DNA of 64,000 bases from Maribacter cobaltidurans (GCF_002269385.1 NZ_CP022957.1:1669001-1733000); one strand, 5' to 3'; shown: positions 35,741 to 45,594, counted from the stretch's first letter. Notes: generated from the letters alone by a model not told the origin. Translations and numbers: made by a program.

Positions 35741-37117
35741 CTATACCAATGTCTTCTTTATTTCCCGTCTTAAAAAATAACCTGTGACGATTGTTGCCAA
35801 CACATCCGCAATAGGAAAAGAAATCCAAACACCCAATTCCCCATAAAGTCTAGGTAAAATCAAAATCAAAGGAATAAAGAAAAAACCTTGTCTGGAAAGA
35901 GTGAGCAACAATGCAGGGATTGCCTTTCCTATGGCTTGAAAATAGGCAGCTCCAATCAGTTGCAAGGCAATAATGGGAGTTGCGGCAAAAACCCAACGCA
36001 TCGCATTAGGGGCATTGTCCAAAACAAAAGCGTTCGTTTCCAAATCATGTGCGGACATTCCCGGTTTTTCACTAAGGAAAAGTGAAGTAATTGCCTCGGG
36101 GAAAATCATAAGACCAATAAAAACCAATGTAGCCAAAAGAGAAGCATACGTGATTGCCGTATTTATTGTTTTTCTTACTCTTTGATATTTTTCAGCTCCA
36201 TAATTGAATCCGGCGATGGGCAAAAATGCTTGGGTTACCCCAAAAACAGGAAATAGGGCAAACATCAACATTCTACCGATGATAGCGTAGACCGCCACCA
36301 TGGCTTCGCCACCCAGGGTGAACAAAATGTTGTTCATGATCAAATAGATGATACTGACCACTGCCTGTCTTGCCAGTGTCACAAAACCAAGAGAACCTAT
36401 TTCCCTTACCACAGGAACATTCAATCCTAAATGCTTCCATTGGATTTTCATTTCAGAATGTTTGGAAAAGAAAAAGTATCCTACATATAAAAAACACAAA
36501 ACATAGCCAATTGTAGTGGCCCAAGCGGCACCAGCCATTCCCCAATCAAAAACATATATAAACAGATAGTCCATCAATAGGTTTCCTACGGAGGGAATAA
36601 TCATAGCTATCATGGCAAATTTAGGTTTGCCCTCTGCCCGTATAACCGTATTCCCCATCATACATAACGCCAAAAAAGGAACCCCATAAAGTACAATGGT
36701 GTAATAAATCTTTGCGGGGTCATAGATAGCCCCTTTACCCCCAAAAGCCGGTATGATGGATTCGATAAAGGTGAGTCCAACCACAACCATGGTTATGGTT
36801 ATAATTAGTGTAAGGGTGATTTGGTTTCCAAAGACCGTAAATGCTTTTTCCTTATTATTGGCGCCAAGTGCCCTGGAGATAATACTGGAGCCCCCTACAC
36901 CAATAGCCATACCCAAGGCTCCTATAAAAAATGAAACGGGAAGCACCACATTAATGGCCGCAATGGCAATGGAGCCGATCCAATTTCCCACAAAAATGGA
37001 ATCGACCAATACGTTCAAGGACATCACAAGAATTCCAATACTAGCGGGTATCGCTTGACCCACCAATAATTTTCCTATGGGTTGTTTCCCCAGTTCTTCC
37101 GATGTGAATTTGGCCAT
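35741..37117 (-). CDS. MATE-family efflux transporter
   Basis: A 458-residue inner-membrane protein with about 12 helices in two similar halves. MATE features include the start ELGKQPIGKLLVGQAIPASIGILVMSLNVLVDSIFVG, IGVGGSSIISRALGA and a second-half counterpart PVFGVTQAFLPIAGFNYGA. MATE pumps export drugs or metabolites with sodium or protons. It is 31 bp downstream of the DUF3050 gene on the same strand, so it may be the last member of the hemH transcript. Confidence 0.92.
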   Translation of the reverse strand: MAKFTSEELGKQPIGKLLVGQAIPASIGILVMSLNVLVDSIFVGNWIGSIAIAAINVVLPVSFFIGALGMAIGVGGSSIISRALGANNKEKAFTVFGNQITLTLIITITMVVVGLTFIESIIPAFGGKGAIYDPAKIYYTIVLYGVPFLALCMMGNTVIRAEGKPKFAMIAMIIPSVGNLLMDYLFIYVFDWGMAGAAWATTIGYVLCFLYVGYFFFSKHSEMKIQWKHLGLNVPVVREIGSLGFVTLARQAVVSIIYLIMNNILFTLGGEAMVAVYAIIGRMLMFALFPVFGVTQAFLPIAGFNYGAEKYQRVRKTINTAITYASLLATLVFIGLMIFPEAITSLFLSEKPGMSAHDLETNAFVLDNAPNAMRWVFAATPIIALQLIGAAYFQAIGKAIPALLLTLSRQGFFFIPLILILPRLYGELGVWISFPIADVLATIVTGYFLRREIKKTLV

Positions 37118-37147
37118 GGGCCTAAAGTTTATTTTTCTACAAATGAA

Positions 37148-37942
37148 TTAGGCGAATGATGAAGCATTTTCCTTTTGGCCTAATAGAGTTTCACTTAGGC
37201 TATCCCATAACTCAATTCTTCGTTGAAGGGCTTTTTGGGAAATATCCAATACTTCTTCCCATTTTAATTCATCATCTCCGCAGAGCTCCATAATCATTTT
37301 TAAGGAAAGTGGACCGTGTTCATCACCATCCAATTCAATATGTCTGCGTAGATAATAATCGAGTTTGGGATACAAAGGAGCGTTTCCGTTATTCTCTATA
37401 ATCTTTAGGAACATATCTGGAATCAACTCCTCCCTGCCAAAGGTGAACGCCGCTGCAATTTCATGCGGTTTACCACCTTCAATTACATTAAATGTAAATA
37501 GCATAAAGTCCTTTACAGGGGTTGGAAGTCCTGACTTTTGAATACTTTCCTGAACATTACCATTTTTTTCAACAGATTGCACAAAGCCCTCAATGGTCTT
37601 TACATCCGCATTTACTTCTTGCATGGCTGCCAAATACATTTCGTAATGGCTCATATAATTGCCCGCTTCGTCTTTATCGGTTTCCTCTTCCAGCACAATT
37701 TCATTGATGAAACGTGCTGTCTTTGTATTTTTAGAAGGAATCCAAGGTGTAGATACACACGTAAGATGCATTTGTAAGGATTTTAAAAGCGACATAAAGT
37801 CCCATACGGCATACACGTGACCTTCCATAAAAACACGAACATCCTCAATAGTGGACAATTCGTTGTACAATGAGTGATTTCTTAGCGCAGACCTTTGAGG
37901 AAATATGGCCTTTTCAATCTTTTCAATTTTCTCTTTGTTCAT
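37148..37942 (-). CDS. DUF3050 (heme-oxygenase-like fold) protein
   Basis: A 264-residue cytoplasmic protein of the DUF3050 family. The ATG at 37942 is preferred; an in-frame TTG at 37963 would overlap the hemH stop. Family features are the start KAIFPQRSALRNHSLYN, EGHVYAVWDFMSLLKSLQ, NEIVLEEETD and YLRRHIELDGDEHGPLSL. Conserved His and Glu residues suggest a di-metal heme-oxygenase-like fold. The gene follows hemH by 17 bp, so a link to porphyrin or iron chemistry is attractive but is inference only. Confidence 0.82.
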   Translation of the reverse strand: MNKEKIEKIEKAIFPQRSALRNHSLYNELSTIEDVRVFMEGHVYAVWDFMSLLKSLQMHLTCVSTPWIPSKNTKTARFINEIVLEEETDKDEAGNYMSHYEMYLAAMQEVNADVKTIEGFVQSVEKNGNVQESIQKSGLPTPVKDFMLFTFNVIEGGKPHEIAAAFTFGREELIPDMFLKIIENNGNAPLYPKLDYYLRRHIELDGDEHGPLSLKMIMELCGDDELKWEEVLDISQKALQRRIELWDSLSETLLGQKENASSFA

Positions 37943-37959
37943 AGCTTTATTAATTCTTT

Positions 37960-38994
37960 TCAATCATGGGACAAAACTCCCTCCTTTTCCCATTCCTCTA
38001 TCCATTGTGCCATCAAGGAAACCCATGCATCGCTATCATTTAAACAAGGAATGTGTTTGTAGGTTTCACCTCCGGCTTCCATAAATTGATGCTGGCCTTC
38101 CATAGCGATTTCCTCCAATGTTTCCAAGCAATCGGCTACAAATGCGGGGGTTACCACAGCCAATTTTTTCTTCCCCTCCTTAGGAAATCGTTCAAACTCA
38201 AAATCGGTATAAGGCTTTAACCAAGGGTCATTAGGTAAACGGGATTGAAAGGATAGGCTAACTTTTTCTTCCGGAAGGTTTAAATAAGATTTAACCAGCT
38301 CGGTCATTTTATAACACTGGTGGCGATAACAGGTATGATGCGCTACGGAATTTGTATGGCAACAGGAACCATCAATTTTACAATGAAATTTCGTTGGGTC
38401 GGATTTTCTGATGTGCCTTTCCGGTATTCCATGATAGGAGAAAAGAAGATGGTCGTATTCAAAGTCCTTTAAACCTTTCTTGATAGATTCCGATAAAACC
38501 TTTATATAATCTGGGTTCTTATAAAATGCAGGCAGTGTGGTTATCTTCATTTCAGTAAAAAATTCATCCTTTACCTCCATGGTTTTTACCACAACGGTTT
38601 CGTAGGATGACATGGCATAATGGGGATATAACGGCACTAAAAATACCTCATCCACACCTTTTGTTTCAAGTTCCTGAAGCGCATTCTTGATAGTCATGCT
38701 GCCATAGCGCATCCCCAAAGCCACGGGTAGTTGGGTTTGTTCGCGAAGTTTCTCTGTAAATCGTTCCGAAATGACTATCAATGGGGAACCTTCTTCCCAC
38801 CAAATCTTGGAATAGGCCTCGGCCGATTTTTTAGGTCGGGTTTGCAAAATGATTCCTCTCACCAGAATATTTCTCAACCATTTTGGTACGTCTATTACAC
38901 GTTCGTCCATTAGAAACTCATCCAAATATGGTTTGACATCCTTTGCGGTCGGACTATCAGGGGATCCCAAATTAACCAGTAAAACTCCTTTCAT
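37960..38994 (-). CDS. hemH: Ferrochelatase
   Basis: A 344-residue ferrochelatase that inserts ferrous iron into protoporphyrin IX, the last step of protoheme synthesis. It starts MKGVLLVNLGSPDSPTAKDV, carries the catalytic His in FSYHGIPERH (His188) and a C-terminal VVTPAFVADCLETLEEI with the conserved acidic residue. Cysteines at 205, 211, 212, 222 and 227 form a cluster that may hold an iron-sulfur centre or metal, as in some bacterial enzymes. It is away from the main hem cluster and on the other strand. Confidence 0.95.
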   Translation of the reverse strand: MKGVLLVNLGSPDSPTAKDVKPYLDEFLMDERVIDVPKWLRNILVRGIILQTRPKKSAEAYSKIWWEEGSPLIVISERFTEKLREQTQLPVALGMRYGSMTIKNALQELETKGVDEVFLVPLYPHYAMSSYETVVVKTMEVKDEFFTEMKITTLPAFYKNPDYIKVLSESIKKGLKDFEYDHLLFSYHGIPERHIRKSDPTKFHCKIDGSCCHTNSVAHHTCYRHQCYKMTELVKSYLNLPEEKVSLSFQSRLPNDPWLKPYTDFEFERFPKEGKKKLAVVTPAFVADCLETLEEIAMEGQHQFMEAGGETYKHIPCLNDSDAWVSLMAQWIEEWEKEGVLSHD

Positions 38995-39132
38995 TTCCTA
39001 ATATTGAATTTTGAATTGCAAAAATAACACTTGCTATTCGATGATATTTTAATTTAGGGCATTAGTTTTCTATACTACCATAAAGTCCGTCGATTTATTC
39101 AACTTAAATTTTATGGGCCAGCAAATTTTAGT

Positions 39133-40230
39133 ATGTTGTATACAAACTTAGCATGGATGGATACAGTTTTTAAAGATATTCCCAGAGAATCGTTGATTTA
39201 TTTAGGTATTGCTTTCGCGGTTTTCATTGTAATCTATTGGATTACACTTTTTGTATTACGAAGACTAGGGAAAGACCCAAGGTATCTTTTGCCAGAGGGT
39301 GTCATGAAACGAGTTGCCCTACCCATCTTTCTTATATTTATTTCCATCATCATACGGATGGCCGCCTTGAGACAATTATTGGGGCTTGAAAACGAGGAAT
39401 ACTGGTTCAAAAAAGTAAGTACCCTTCTCTTCATATTCGCCATGACCTGGCTTATTATTGGAATCCTAAAGGTTGTAAAGCATTTAATAATAAAGAACTA
39501 CGATGTTAACTCCGCCAACAATCTAAAGGCCCGAAAAGTGTATACGCAATTCAACATTTTGGAGCGTATCATCATATTTATAGTTGTAATCTTGGCCATT
39601 GGGGCAGCACTCATGAGCTTTCAGGAAATCAGGGAGCTAGGCCTAAGTATTTTTGCATCAGCTGGTGTGGCCGGTATTATTATTGGTTTTTCGGCCCAAA
39701 AACTCATCGGCACCGTATTGGCGGGCATACAGATTGCAATCGCACAGCCCATAAAGTTGGATGATGTAGTTATCGTAGAGGGGGAATGGGGCCGCATTGA
39801 GGAAATCACGTTAACCTATGTAGTCGTAAAAATTTGGGATAAACGCCGTCTTATTGTTCCCACTCCTTATTTTATTGAAAAACCTTTTCAGAACTGGACC
39901 AAAACTTCATCCGACATCTTGGGCACGGTATTCCTCTATACCGATTATAGGGTCCCCTTTGATGCTCTAAGGGACGAATTGACCCGAGTTTTGAAAAATA
40001 CCGATTTGTGGGACAAGGAAGTAAATGTGCTACAAGTGACCGATAGCAAGGCCAATTTTGTGGAGGTAAGGGCTTTAATGAGTGCCAAGGATTCGCCAAC
40101 GGCATGGGATTTGAGGGTACATGTACGAGAAAAATTAATATCTTTCCTTCAGGAGAATTATCCGGAAAGTATTGTACATAATAGGTTGTTGATCAACGAC
40201 AAAAGTCATGCTCCTTCCGATACGGATTAA
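39133..40230 (+). CDS. MscS-family mechanosensitive channel
   Basis: A 365-residue small-conductance mechanosensitive channel-like protein. There are four hydrophobic segments in the first 190 residues. The pore-lining helix and start of the beta domain read SAGVAGIIIGFSAQKLIGTVLAGIQIAIAQPIKLDDVVIVEGEWGRIEEITLTYVVVKIWD (spanning about 176-235). This matches MscS TM3 and its cytoplasmic vestibule. It opens under osmotic downshock. An alternative ATG exists at 39157. The DUF1460 gene follows after 9 bp. Confidence 0.92.
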   Translation: MLYTNLAWMDTVFKDIPRESLIYLGIAFAVFIVIYWITLFVLRRLGKDPRYLLPEGVMKRVALPIFLIFISIIIRMAALRQLLGLENEEYWFKKVSTLLFIFAMTWLIIGILKVVKHLIIKNYDVNSANNLKARKVYTQFNILERIIIFIVVILAIGAALMSFQEIRELGLSIFASAGVAGIIIGFSAQKLIGTVLAGIQIAIAQPIKLDDVVIVEGEWGRIEEITLTYVVVKIWDKRRLIVPTPYFIEKPFQNWTKTSSDILGTVFLYTDYRVPFDALRDELTRVLKNTDLWDKEVNVLQVTDSKANFVEVRALMSAKDSPTAWDLRVHVREKLISFLQENYPESIVHNRLLINDKSHAPSDTD

Positions 40231-40239
40231 CATAAACTA

Positions 40240-41082
40240 ATGAAATACACCTTATTGTTTTTCCTTTTGTTCCTTCCATTTAGTAGGACAAAGGCCCAGA
40301 CTATCACCTGCTCCCCTTTGGACAAGCAGGCCGTACAGACTAAAATTGATGAAATCCAAGGACTGGAACAACCTGATTTTGGACAAACCTTAGTCGCCGT
40401 AGGCAAAACCTTTCTAAAGACGCCATACGTCGCCAAAACCTTGGAAATTGGGGATACGGAAACCTTGGTCGTTAATTTACAGGGATTGGACTGTACAACA
40501 TTTGTAGAAAATGTTCTTGCATTTTCAATGATGCTGAAAGAGGATAAAACCTCATTCGAGGGTTTCATAAAAAAATTAGAAACCATTCGGTATAAAGATG
40601 GAAACCTTGACGGTTATGCTTCCCGACTACACTATTTTTCTGAGTGGATTGCCAACAATGCCGAAAAAGGCTTATTGAAGGACATAACTGGAGAGATTGG
40701 CGGAAAAGAAATCACCAAGGATATTAACTTTATGAGCGAACATCGAGATCTCTATCCCTTTCTTGCTGACGATACCAATTTCGAAAAAATAAAGGCTTCC
40801 GAAAATTACCTGAACAGTCAGCCCATTTGTGTCTTGGCCCAAGATCAGATTGCCGAAAACGAGCATTTGATCCGATCCGGCGATATCATTGCCCTCGCTA
40901 CTTCCATTAACGGATTGGACGTTACCCATACCGGAATAGCCACTCGGGAAGCCGATGGCAGAATTCATCTATTACATGCGTCCACCGGATCCATGGAAGT
41001 GGAAGTATCCGAAAAACCGCTAGCGGAATATTTGAAAAAAATCAAGGGAAACACGGGTATCATGGTGGCAAGGCCGCTGTAA
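40240..41082 (+). CDS. DUF1460 (NlpC/P60-like amidase) exported protein
   Basis: A 280-residue exported protein with signal YTLLFFLLFLPFSRTKAQ. The catalytic Cys lies in GLDCTTFVENVLA (Cys85) and the His in DVTHTGIATREADGRIHLLHAS, a layout typical of the DUF1460 family with a papain-like fold, to which an N-acetylmuramoyl-alanine amidase structure belongs. It probably trims peptidoglycan or related amides in the periplasm. It is in an apparent two-gene operon with the channel upstream. Confidence 0.85.
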   Translation: MKYTLLFFLLFLPFSRTKAQTITCSPLDKQAVQTKIDEIQGLEQPDFGQTLVAVGKTFLKTPYVAKTLEIGDTETLVVNLQGLDCTTFVENVLAFSMMLKEDKTSFEGFIKKLETIRYKDGNLDGYASRLHYFSEWIANNAEKGLLKDITGEIGGKEITKDINFMSEHRDLYPFLADDTNFEKIKASENYLNSQPICVLAQDQIAENEHLIRSGDIIALATSINGLDVTHTGIATREADGRIHLLHASTGSMEVEVSEKPLAEYLKKIKGNTGIMVARPL

Positions 41083-41246
41083 GACTAAAAAATGAAAACC
41101 AACCACTGGGTTTGTTCCCGCAATTAGAAAAGGCCCAAATCTTTTTAAATCTACCGGAAACTATCGAGGTTTTATCGATGAACAGCAAAAATACCACTAA
41201 TACTCATTGTCCTTATTTCGAATACAAACTACTTAGTTTGTTAAAT

Positions 41247-42140
41247 TCAAGTACTACTCGCCAACGCCATCACATATTTCTTGGGCGTTGTCCCGTACTT
41301 TTTCTTAAAGGCGGCGATAAAATGGCTGGATGTACTATACCCAATTTTCAACCCGATTTCGTTCACGTTGTATTGCCCGGATTCCAGTAACTTCCTGGCA
41401 TGTTCCATTTTATAATCGAAGAGAAAGCTGTACACGGAATCGCCATAGATTTGCTTAAATCCCTCTTTTAGACGCTTTAAGCTCAGGCCTATTTCTTTGG
41501 AAAGCTCGGTCAAGGTAGGTGGTTCGGCCATATTGGAAATAATAATTTCCTTGGCCTTTCGGATGCGTTTCACGTTGTCCTCGTCTACTAGAAACGGACA
41601 CTGTTCTACATCGGCATCTGTATTTTTATTAAAGTATAGGGCTATCAACTCATAGATTTTACCCTTTAGATAAAGGCTTTTAATGGTGGGATGCAGGTTG
41701 TAATTAATAATCTGACTCAGCACTACCGCTATAGCTGGGGATACAGGCTCCTGGGCATAATATTTTTTTTCCTTGTTCTCCTCACTGAGGAAGGGAATGT
41801 AACCAGCCTCGTTCGAAAAAAGTGAATGGAACTTACGAATGCTCATCACTACAGAAACCATCCATGAATTTGGTGATAACATAAGGTTCAAGGGTAAATC
41901 CAACTGCGTATTATAAAGCAAAAGTGAGTTCTCTTCAGAAACCTCAAGAGCATAGTTCCCTTGGTTAAAAACAAACTTGCCACCTCCTTTTAAACAGAAG
42001 TGGAATTGGATGTAACTGCGGTTGATCTCGCGTGTAACCTTCTTTATATCCGCCGTATTATTCTGAATCTTAAGAACATAAAACCCATTTTCTATTAATA
42101 GCTCCTCAAAGGACCCTATGGCGATGTTTTTACTTTCCAT
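41247..42140 (-). CDS. AraC-family regulator next to hemA
   Basis: A 297-residue AraC-type regulator with an N-terminal cupin-like sensor and a C-terminal double HTH (TLTELSKEIGLSLKRLKEGFKQIYGDSVYSFL and VNEIGLKIGYSTSSHFIAAFKKKYGTTPKKYV). It is transcribed away from hemA, with 195 bp of shared upstream DNA, an arrangement in which such regulators usually control the divergent operon. It may therefore sense heme, iron or an intermediate. That is inference from position. Confidence 0.88.
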   Translation of the reverse strand: MESKNIAIGSFEELLIENGFYVLKIQNNTADIKKVTREINRSYIQFHFCLKGGGKFVFNQGNYALEVSEENSLLLYNTQLDLPLNLMLSPNSWMVSVVMSIRKFHSLFSNEAGYIPFLSEENKEKKYYAQEPVSPAIAVVLSQIINYNLHPTIKSLYLKGKIYELIALYFNKNTDADVEQCPFLVDEDNVKRIRKAKEIIISNMAEPPTLTELSKEIGLSLKRLKEGFKQIYGDSVYSFLFDYKMEHARKLLESGQYNVNEIGLKIGYSTSSHFIAAFKKKYGTTPKKYVMALASST

Positions 42141-42271
42141 ACTATAGCAACTTAAATCATATTATTTAGAATCTATCTAAACAATATTGTTAAAAGAATA
42201 TCGTTAAACGTTGTAAAAATAGGGGTTTTGAGCTGATTTATGATGTATTTTATCCAAAATCACTCCTGCCG

Positions 42272-42301
42272 ACGCTAATAGTTCCTCTAGCGTTATTTTT
42301 A
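42272..42301. promoter_or_regulatory. Inverted repeat in the araC-hemA intergenic region
   Basis: ACGCTA (42272-42277) faces TAGCGT (42288-42293), followed by TTATTTTTATT, 24 bp before the hemA -7 box. No plus-strand gene ends just upstream, so an operator for the divergent AraC protein is more likely than a terminator. Confidence 0.4.
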
Positions 42302-42316
42302 TTAAATCGATGCGTT

Positions 42317-42324
42317 TATTTTTG
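42317..42324 (+). promoter_or_regulatory. -7 box of the hem operon
   Basis: TATTTTTG is an exact TAnnTTTG match, ending 11 nt before the hemA ATG at 42336. The leader would be only about 5 nt, so the gene is nearly leaderless. No clear -33 TTG lies at the proper distance. Confidence 0.5.
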
Positions 42325-42335
42325 TCGCCGCAACT

Positions 42336-43592
42336 ATGAAGGACTATCACATTTCTAAACACAACTCCTTTTATACGATTGGCCTTAACTATAAAAAGGC
42401 TGATGCCGAGGTAAGAGGAAAATTTAGTTTGGACGAAGCTTCCATGATAGCCTTATTGGAAAAGGCCAAGGAACAGGGTATTGATGGTCTATTGGCCACT
42501 TCTACCTGTAACAGGACTGAACTCCATGGTTTTGCCCAGCATCCTTTCCAATTGATTAAATTATTGTGCGACTTTTCCCATGGCAGTGTGGAGGAGTTTC
42601 AAGAAGTAGCCTACGTTTATAAAAATAAAGAGGCGATTGCGCACTTATTTCGGGTTGGAACGGGGTTGGATAGTCAGATTTTAGGTGATTTTGAAATCAT
42701 CAGTCAGTTAAAACAGAGTTTTTTCCGTTCCAAAAAACAGGATATCGCCAATCCGTTCATAGAGCGTTTGGTCAATGCGGTCATCCAGGCCAGCAAACGC
42801 ATAAAAAATGAAACCGAAATTTCCTCTGGGGCGACCTCGGTGGCATTTGCATCGGTTCAATATATTTTAAACAATGTGGAGAACATTTCCGGAAAGAACA
42901 TCCTTCTTTTTGGTACCGGTAAAATTGGACGAAACACCTGTGAAAACCTCATCAAGCATACCAAAAACCCACATATTACCCTAATAAACCGAACGAAGGA
43001 GAAGGCGGATAAAGTGGGTGGTAAATTTAATCTTACCGTTAAGGACTATGGTGATCTGCAAGCGGAAATACGCAAAACCGATGTTCTTGTTGTAGCCACA
43101 GGTGCACAAAAGCCAACGGTGTGCAAAGAACTCATTTACACAAAGAACCCTTTATTGATTCTGGACCTTTCAATTCCGAAAAATGTGGATGACAACGTTT
43201 TGGAACTGGATAACGTATCCCTCTTGCATTTGGACCATTTATCCCAAATGACGGACGAGACCTTGGAGAAACGCAAACTTTTTATCCCCAAGGCAGAGGA
43301 AATTATCGAAGAGGTAAAAAGTGATTTCATACAGTGGTTGGAGACCCGTAAATTTGCACCGGTCATCAAAGCACTTAAAATGAAGCTTAAAACTATGAAG
43401 GATGAAGAGTTGGACTATCAATCCAAAAAAACCTCAAATTTTGATGCCGAACAGGCAGATTTGATATCCAACAGGATCATTCAAAAAATTACCAAACAAT
43501 TTGCCAACCATCTTAAGGACGACACTATTGATTCAGATTCTAGCCTAGAGCTTATCCAAAAAGTGTTTCAATTAGAGCTAGAGACTAAATGA
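42336..43592 (+). CDS. hemA: Glutamyl-tRNA reductase
   Basis: A 418-residue enzyme that reduces glutamyl-tRNA(Glu) to glutamate-1-semialdehyde, the first committed step of C5-pathway heme synthesis. The catalytic Cys58 is in STCNRTE, VGTGLDSQILGDFEIISQLKQ is the substrate-binding block, NILLFGTGKIGR binds NADPH, and RKFAPVIKALK opens the dimerisation domain. The stop overlaps the hemC start by 4 bp. hemL is not in the window. Confidence 0.95.
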   Translation: MKDYHISKHNSFYTIGLNYKKADAEVRGKFSLDEASMIALLEKAKEQGIDGLLATSTCNRTELHGFAQHPFQLIKLLCDFSHGSVEEFQEVAYVYKNKEAIAHLFRVGTGLDSQILGDFEIISQLKQSFFRSKKQDIANPFIERLVNAVIQASKRIKNETEISSGATSVAFASVQYILNNVENISGKNILLFGTGKIGRNTCENLIKHTKNPHITLINRTKEKADKVGGKFNLTVKDYGDLQAEIRKTDVLVVATGAQKPTVCKELIYTKNPLLILDLSIPKNVDDNVLELDNVSLLHLDHLSQMTDETLEKRKLFIPKAEEIIEEVKSDFIQWLETRKFAPVIKALKMKLKTMKDEELDYQSKKTSNFDAEQADLISNRIIQKITKQFANHLKDDTIDSDSSLELIQKVFQLELETK

Positions 43593-45169
43593 GTAAAAGT
43601 ATTCGCATAGGCACACGCGATAGTGAATTGGCACTATGGCAGGCCAACACCGTTAAAGAACAGCTAGAGGCTTTAGGCCATTCCGTAACATTGGTTCCCG
43701 TAAAATCAACAGGCGACCTGGTTTTGGACAAACCGCTGTATGAACTTGGGGTCACAGGAATTTTTACCAAAACCTTGGATGTGGCCATGCTCAATGGTGA
43801 TATCGATATAGCGGTACACTCCATGAAAGATGTCCCAACTATGCTCCCAAAAGGCATTGTTCAAGCTGCGGTCCTCAAAAGGGCCAACTATATGGATATT
43901 CTGGCCTTTAAGAACAATGAGGAGTTTTTGGGTTCTCCGGATGGTATAGTGGCTACCGGTAGTTTAAGACGTAAAGCACAATGGCTCAACCGATATCCTA
44001 CCCATACCGTTGTTGATCTTAGGGGGAACGTGAACCGTCGTTTACAGAAGTTGCAGGACAACGATTGGAACGGGGCCATTTTTGCGGCCGCCGGATTGGA
44101 ACGTATAAGACTGGAACCAGAAAATACCATCGGACTCACATGGATGGTACCTGCGCCTGCCCAAGGGGCCATTATGGTGGTTGCCATGGAAAACGACACG
44201 GAAATTCGTGAAATCTGTGCGGAACTCAACCATGAGGAAACCGAAATCTGTACAAAAGTGGAACGTGATTTCCTAAGGGAGTTGGAAGGTGGGTGTTCCG
44301 CTCCTATCGGTGCCTTGGCCTATATAGATAAAGAGAACGTAGTAAACCTCAAAGGGGTCCTTCTGACCGTTGACGGATCAAAAAAGCTTGAAGCTTCCTT
44401 AACGGCACCCTTGGGCAAACATGAAAATCTGGGAATTGATGCTGCCAAAAGTATTTTAAGCAGGGGCGGTAGACGCCTAATGAACGAATTACAAGGTGCC
44501 GACCTCAAGACCAATATATTTTCCACCAAAAAACTGACCGAGGCCCAATTACAAAGATTCAAGGGCGCTATAAAAGTTGATTCCGAGGATTTTATAAAGA
44601 TTAGTCCCAACAGGATTTCGCCACTAGTGTTAAAAAAGGAGCATAAAAATGTAGTTTTTACCAGTAAGAATGCTGTAGAAAGTCTATTGACTAACATAAG
44701 TCCGGAAGAACTTCAATTTAAGAATATTTATTGTGTAGGCAGGAAAACAAGGAGACTTATCCGGAAAAAAATTGGGGAAGTGACTCATTTTGAAAACAGT
44801 GCTACGGATTTGGCGAATTATCTGGTCGAATATATAGAGGGTACAGAAGTCACCTATTTTCATGGAAACCTTAGTTTGGAACATCTGCCCAGCATTTTGG
44901 AGGAAAACCAGATTACCGTAAATAAAATTGAGGCCTACAGGACCAAACTTTCCTGCAAATCCATACCTGAGTCGGTTGAAGGTATTTTGTTTTATAGCCC
45001 TTCTACCGTAGAAAGTTATTTATTAAAAAATAAGCCACATTCAATTGCATATTGCATTGGGGAAACCACGGCAACCGAAGCCCGGAAACATTTCAAGGAA
45101 GTGAAAGTTGCAAAGATACCCGATACAGAAAGTGTCATTGATTTGGTAAATGCTTATTATAGCCAATAG
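43589..45169 (+). CDS. hemC: HemC-HemD fusion: hydroxymethylbilane synthase with uroporphyrinogen-III synthase
   Basis: A 526-residue two-domain protein. Residues 1 to about 305 are hydroxymethylbilane synthase (IRIGTRDSELALWQAN; HSMKDVPT; GSLRRKAQW; the cofactor-attachment Cys236 in EGGCSAPIGA). After a linker, about 330-526 is a HemD-type domain (VVFTSKNAVESLLTNI; VGRKTRRLI; FYSPSTVESYL; YCIGETTATEA). So a single chain makes and cyclises the linear tetrapyrrole to uroporphyrinogen III. The 4-bp overlap with hemA links their translation. HemD domains diverge quickly, so that half rests on pattern rather than fixed residues. Confidence 0.92.
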   Translation: MSKSIRIGTRDSELALWQANTVKEQLEALGHSVTLVPVKSTGDLVLDKPLYELGVTGIFTKTLDVAMLNGDIDIAVHSMKDVPTMLPKGIVQAAVLKRANYMDILAFKNNEEFLGSPDGIVATGSLRRKAQWLNRYPTHTVVDLRGNVNRRLQKLQDNDWNGAIFAAAGLERIRLEPENTIGLTWMVPAPAQGAIMVVAMENDTEIREICAELNHEETEICTKVERDFLRELEGGCSAPIGALAYIDKENVVNLKGVLLTVDGSKKLEASLTAPLGKHENLGIDAAKSILSRGGRRLMNELQGADLKTNIFSTKKLTEAQLQRFKGAIKVDSEDFIKISPNRISPLVLKKEHKNVVFTSKNAVESLLTNISPEELQFKNIYCVGRKTRRLIRKKIGEVTHFENSATDLANYLVEYIEGTEVTYFHGNLSLEHLPSILEENQITVNKIEAYRTKLSCKSIPESVEGILFYSPSTVESYLLKNKPHSIAYCIGETTATEARKHFKEVKVAKIPDTESVIDLVNAYYSQ

Positions 45170-45207
45170 CTTTTAGCCGTAGGCCCTTGGTTGATTTGAA
45201 AGGATAA

Positions 45208-45570
45208 ATGAGAGATTTTAGAAAGCTTGATATTTGGAATAACGCGATTGATATCGTTAAACAAATATATAAGTTATGTGATTACCTGCCGACGGAAGAA
45301 AAATTTGGACTCCGCAGTCAAATTACCCGTGCAGCAATCTCAGTCCCCTCAAATATAGCCGAAGGTTGTAGTAGAAATAGTGAAATTGAATTCAAAAGAT
45401 TTTTAGAAATCGCCCTAGGTTCACTCTTTGAAGTGCAAACCCAGTTGATATTAATCGTAGAACTTGAATATATTAATGCAATAAACACAAAAGAAGTCTT
45501 TGAACTCATGGAGAAGGAAGCTAAAATGATTAATTCACTTGCAAAAAGAATTAAAGAAACCAATAGCTAA
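45208..45570 (+). CDS. Four-helix-bundle protein (23S rRNA-IVS type), copy 1
   Basis: A 120-residue protein of the TIGR02436 four-helix-bundle family: FRKLDIWNNAIDIVKQIY at the start, then GLRSQITRAAISVPSNIAEGCSRN, the family signature. These proteins form pentameric barrels and are spread as single genes in Bacteroidetes. The role is not known; relatives occur with rRNA intervening sequences and as Avd in diversity-generating retroelements. It lies inside the hem operon between hemCD and hemE, surrounded by short AATAGC/GCCAA-rich repeats. No reverse transcriptase or repeat pair is near, so a diversity system is not supported. Confidence 0.88.
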   Translation: MRDFRKLDIWNNAIDIVKQIYKLCDYLPTEEKFGLRSQITRAAISVPSNIAEGCSRNSEIEFKRFLEIALGSLFEVQTQLILIVELEYINAINTKEVFELMEKEAKMINSLAKRIKETNS

Positions 45571-45594
45571 TAGCAAAAAGCCAACAGCAATAAT

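Noticed and set aside
45208..45570. Avd-like accessory protein of a diversity-generating retroelement
   Set aside because: The four-helix-bundle family includes Avd, but no reverse transcriptase, template repeat or variable repeat is near, and the only RT in the window (10483) is 34 kb away and retron-like.
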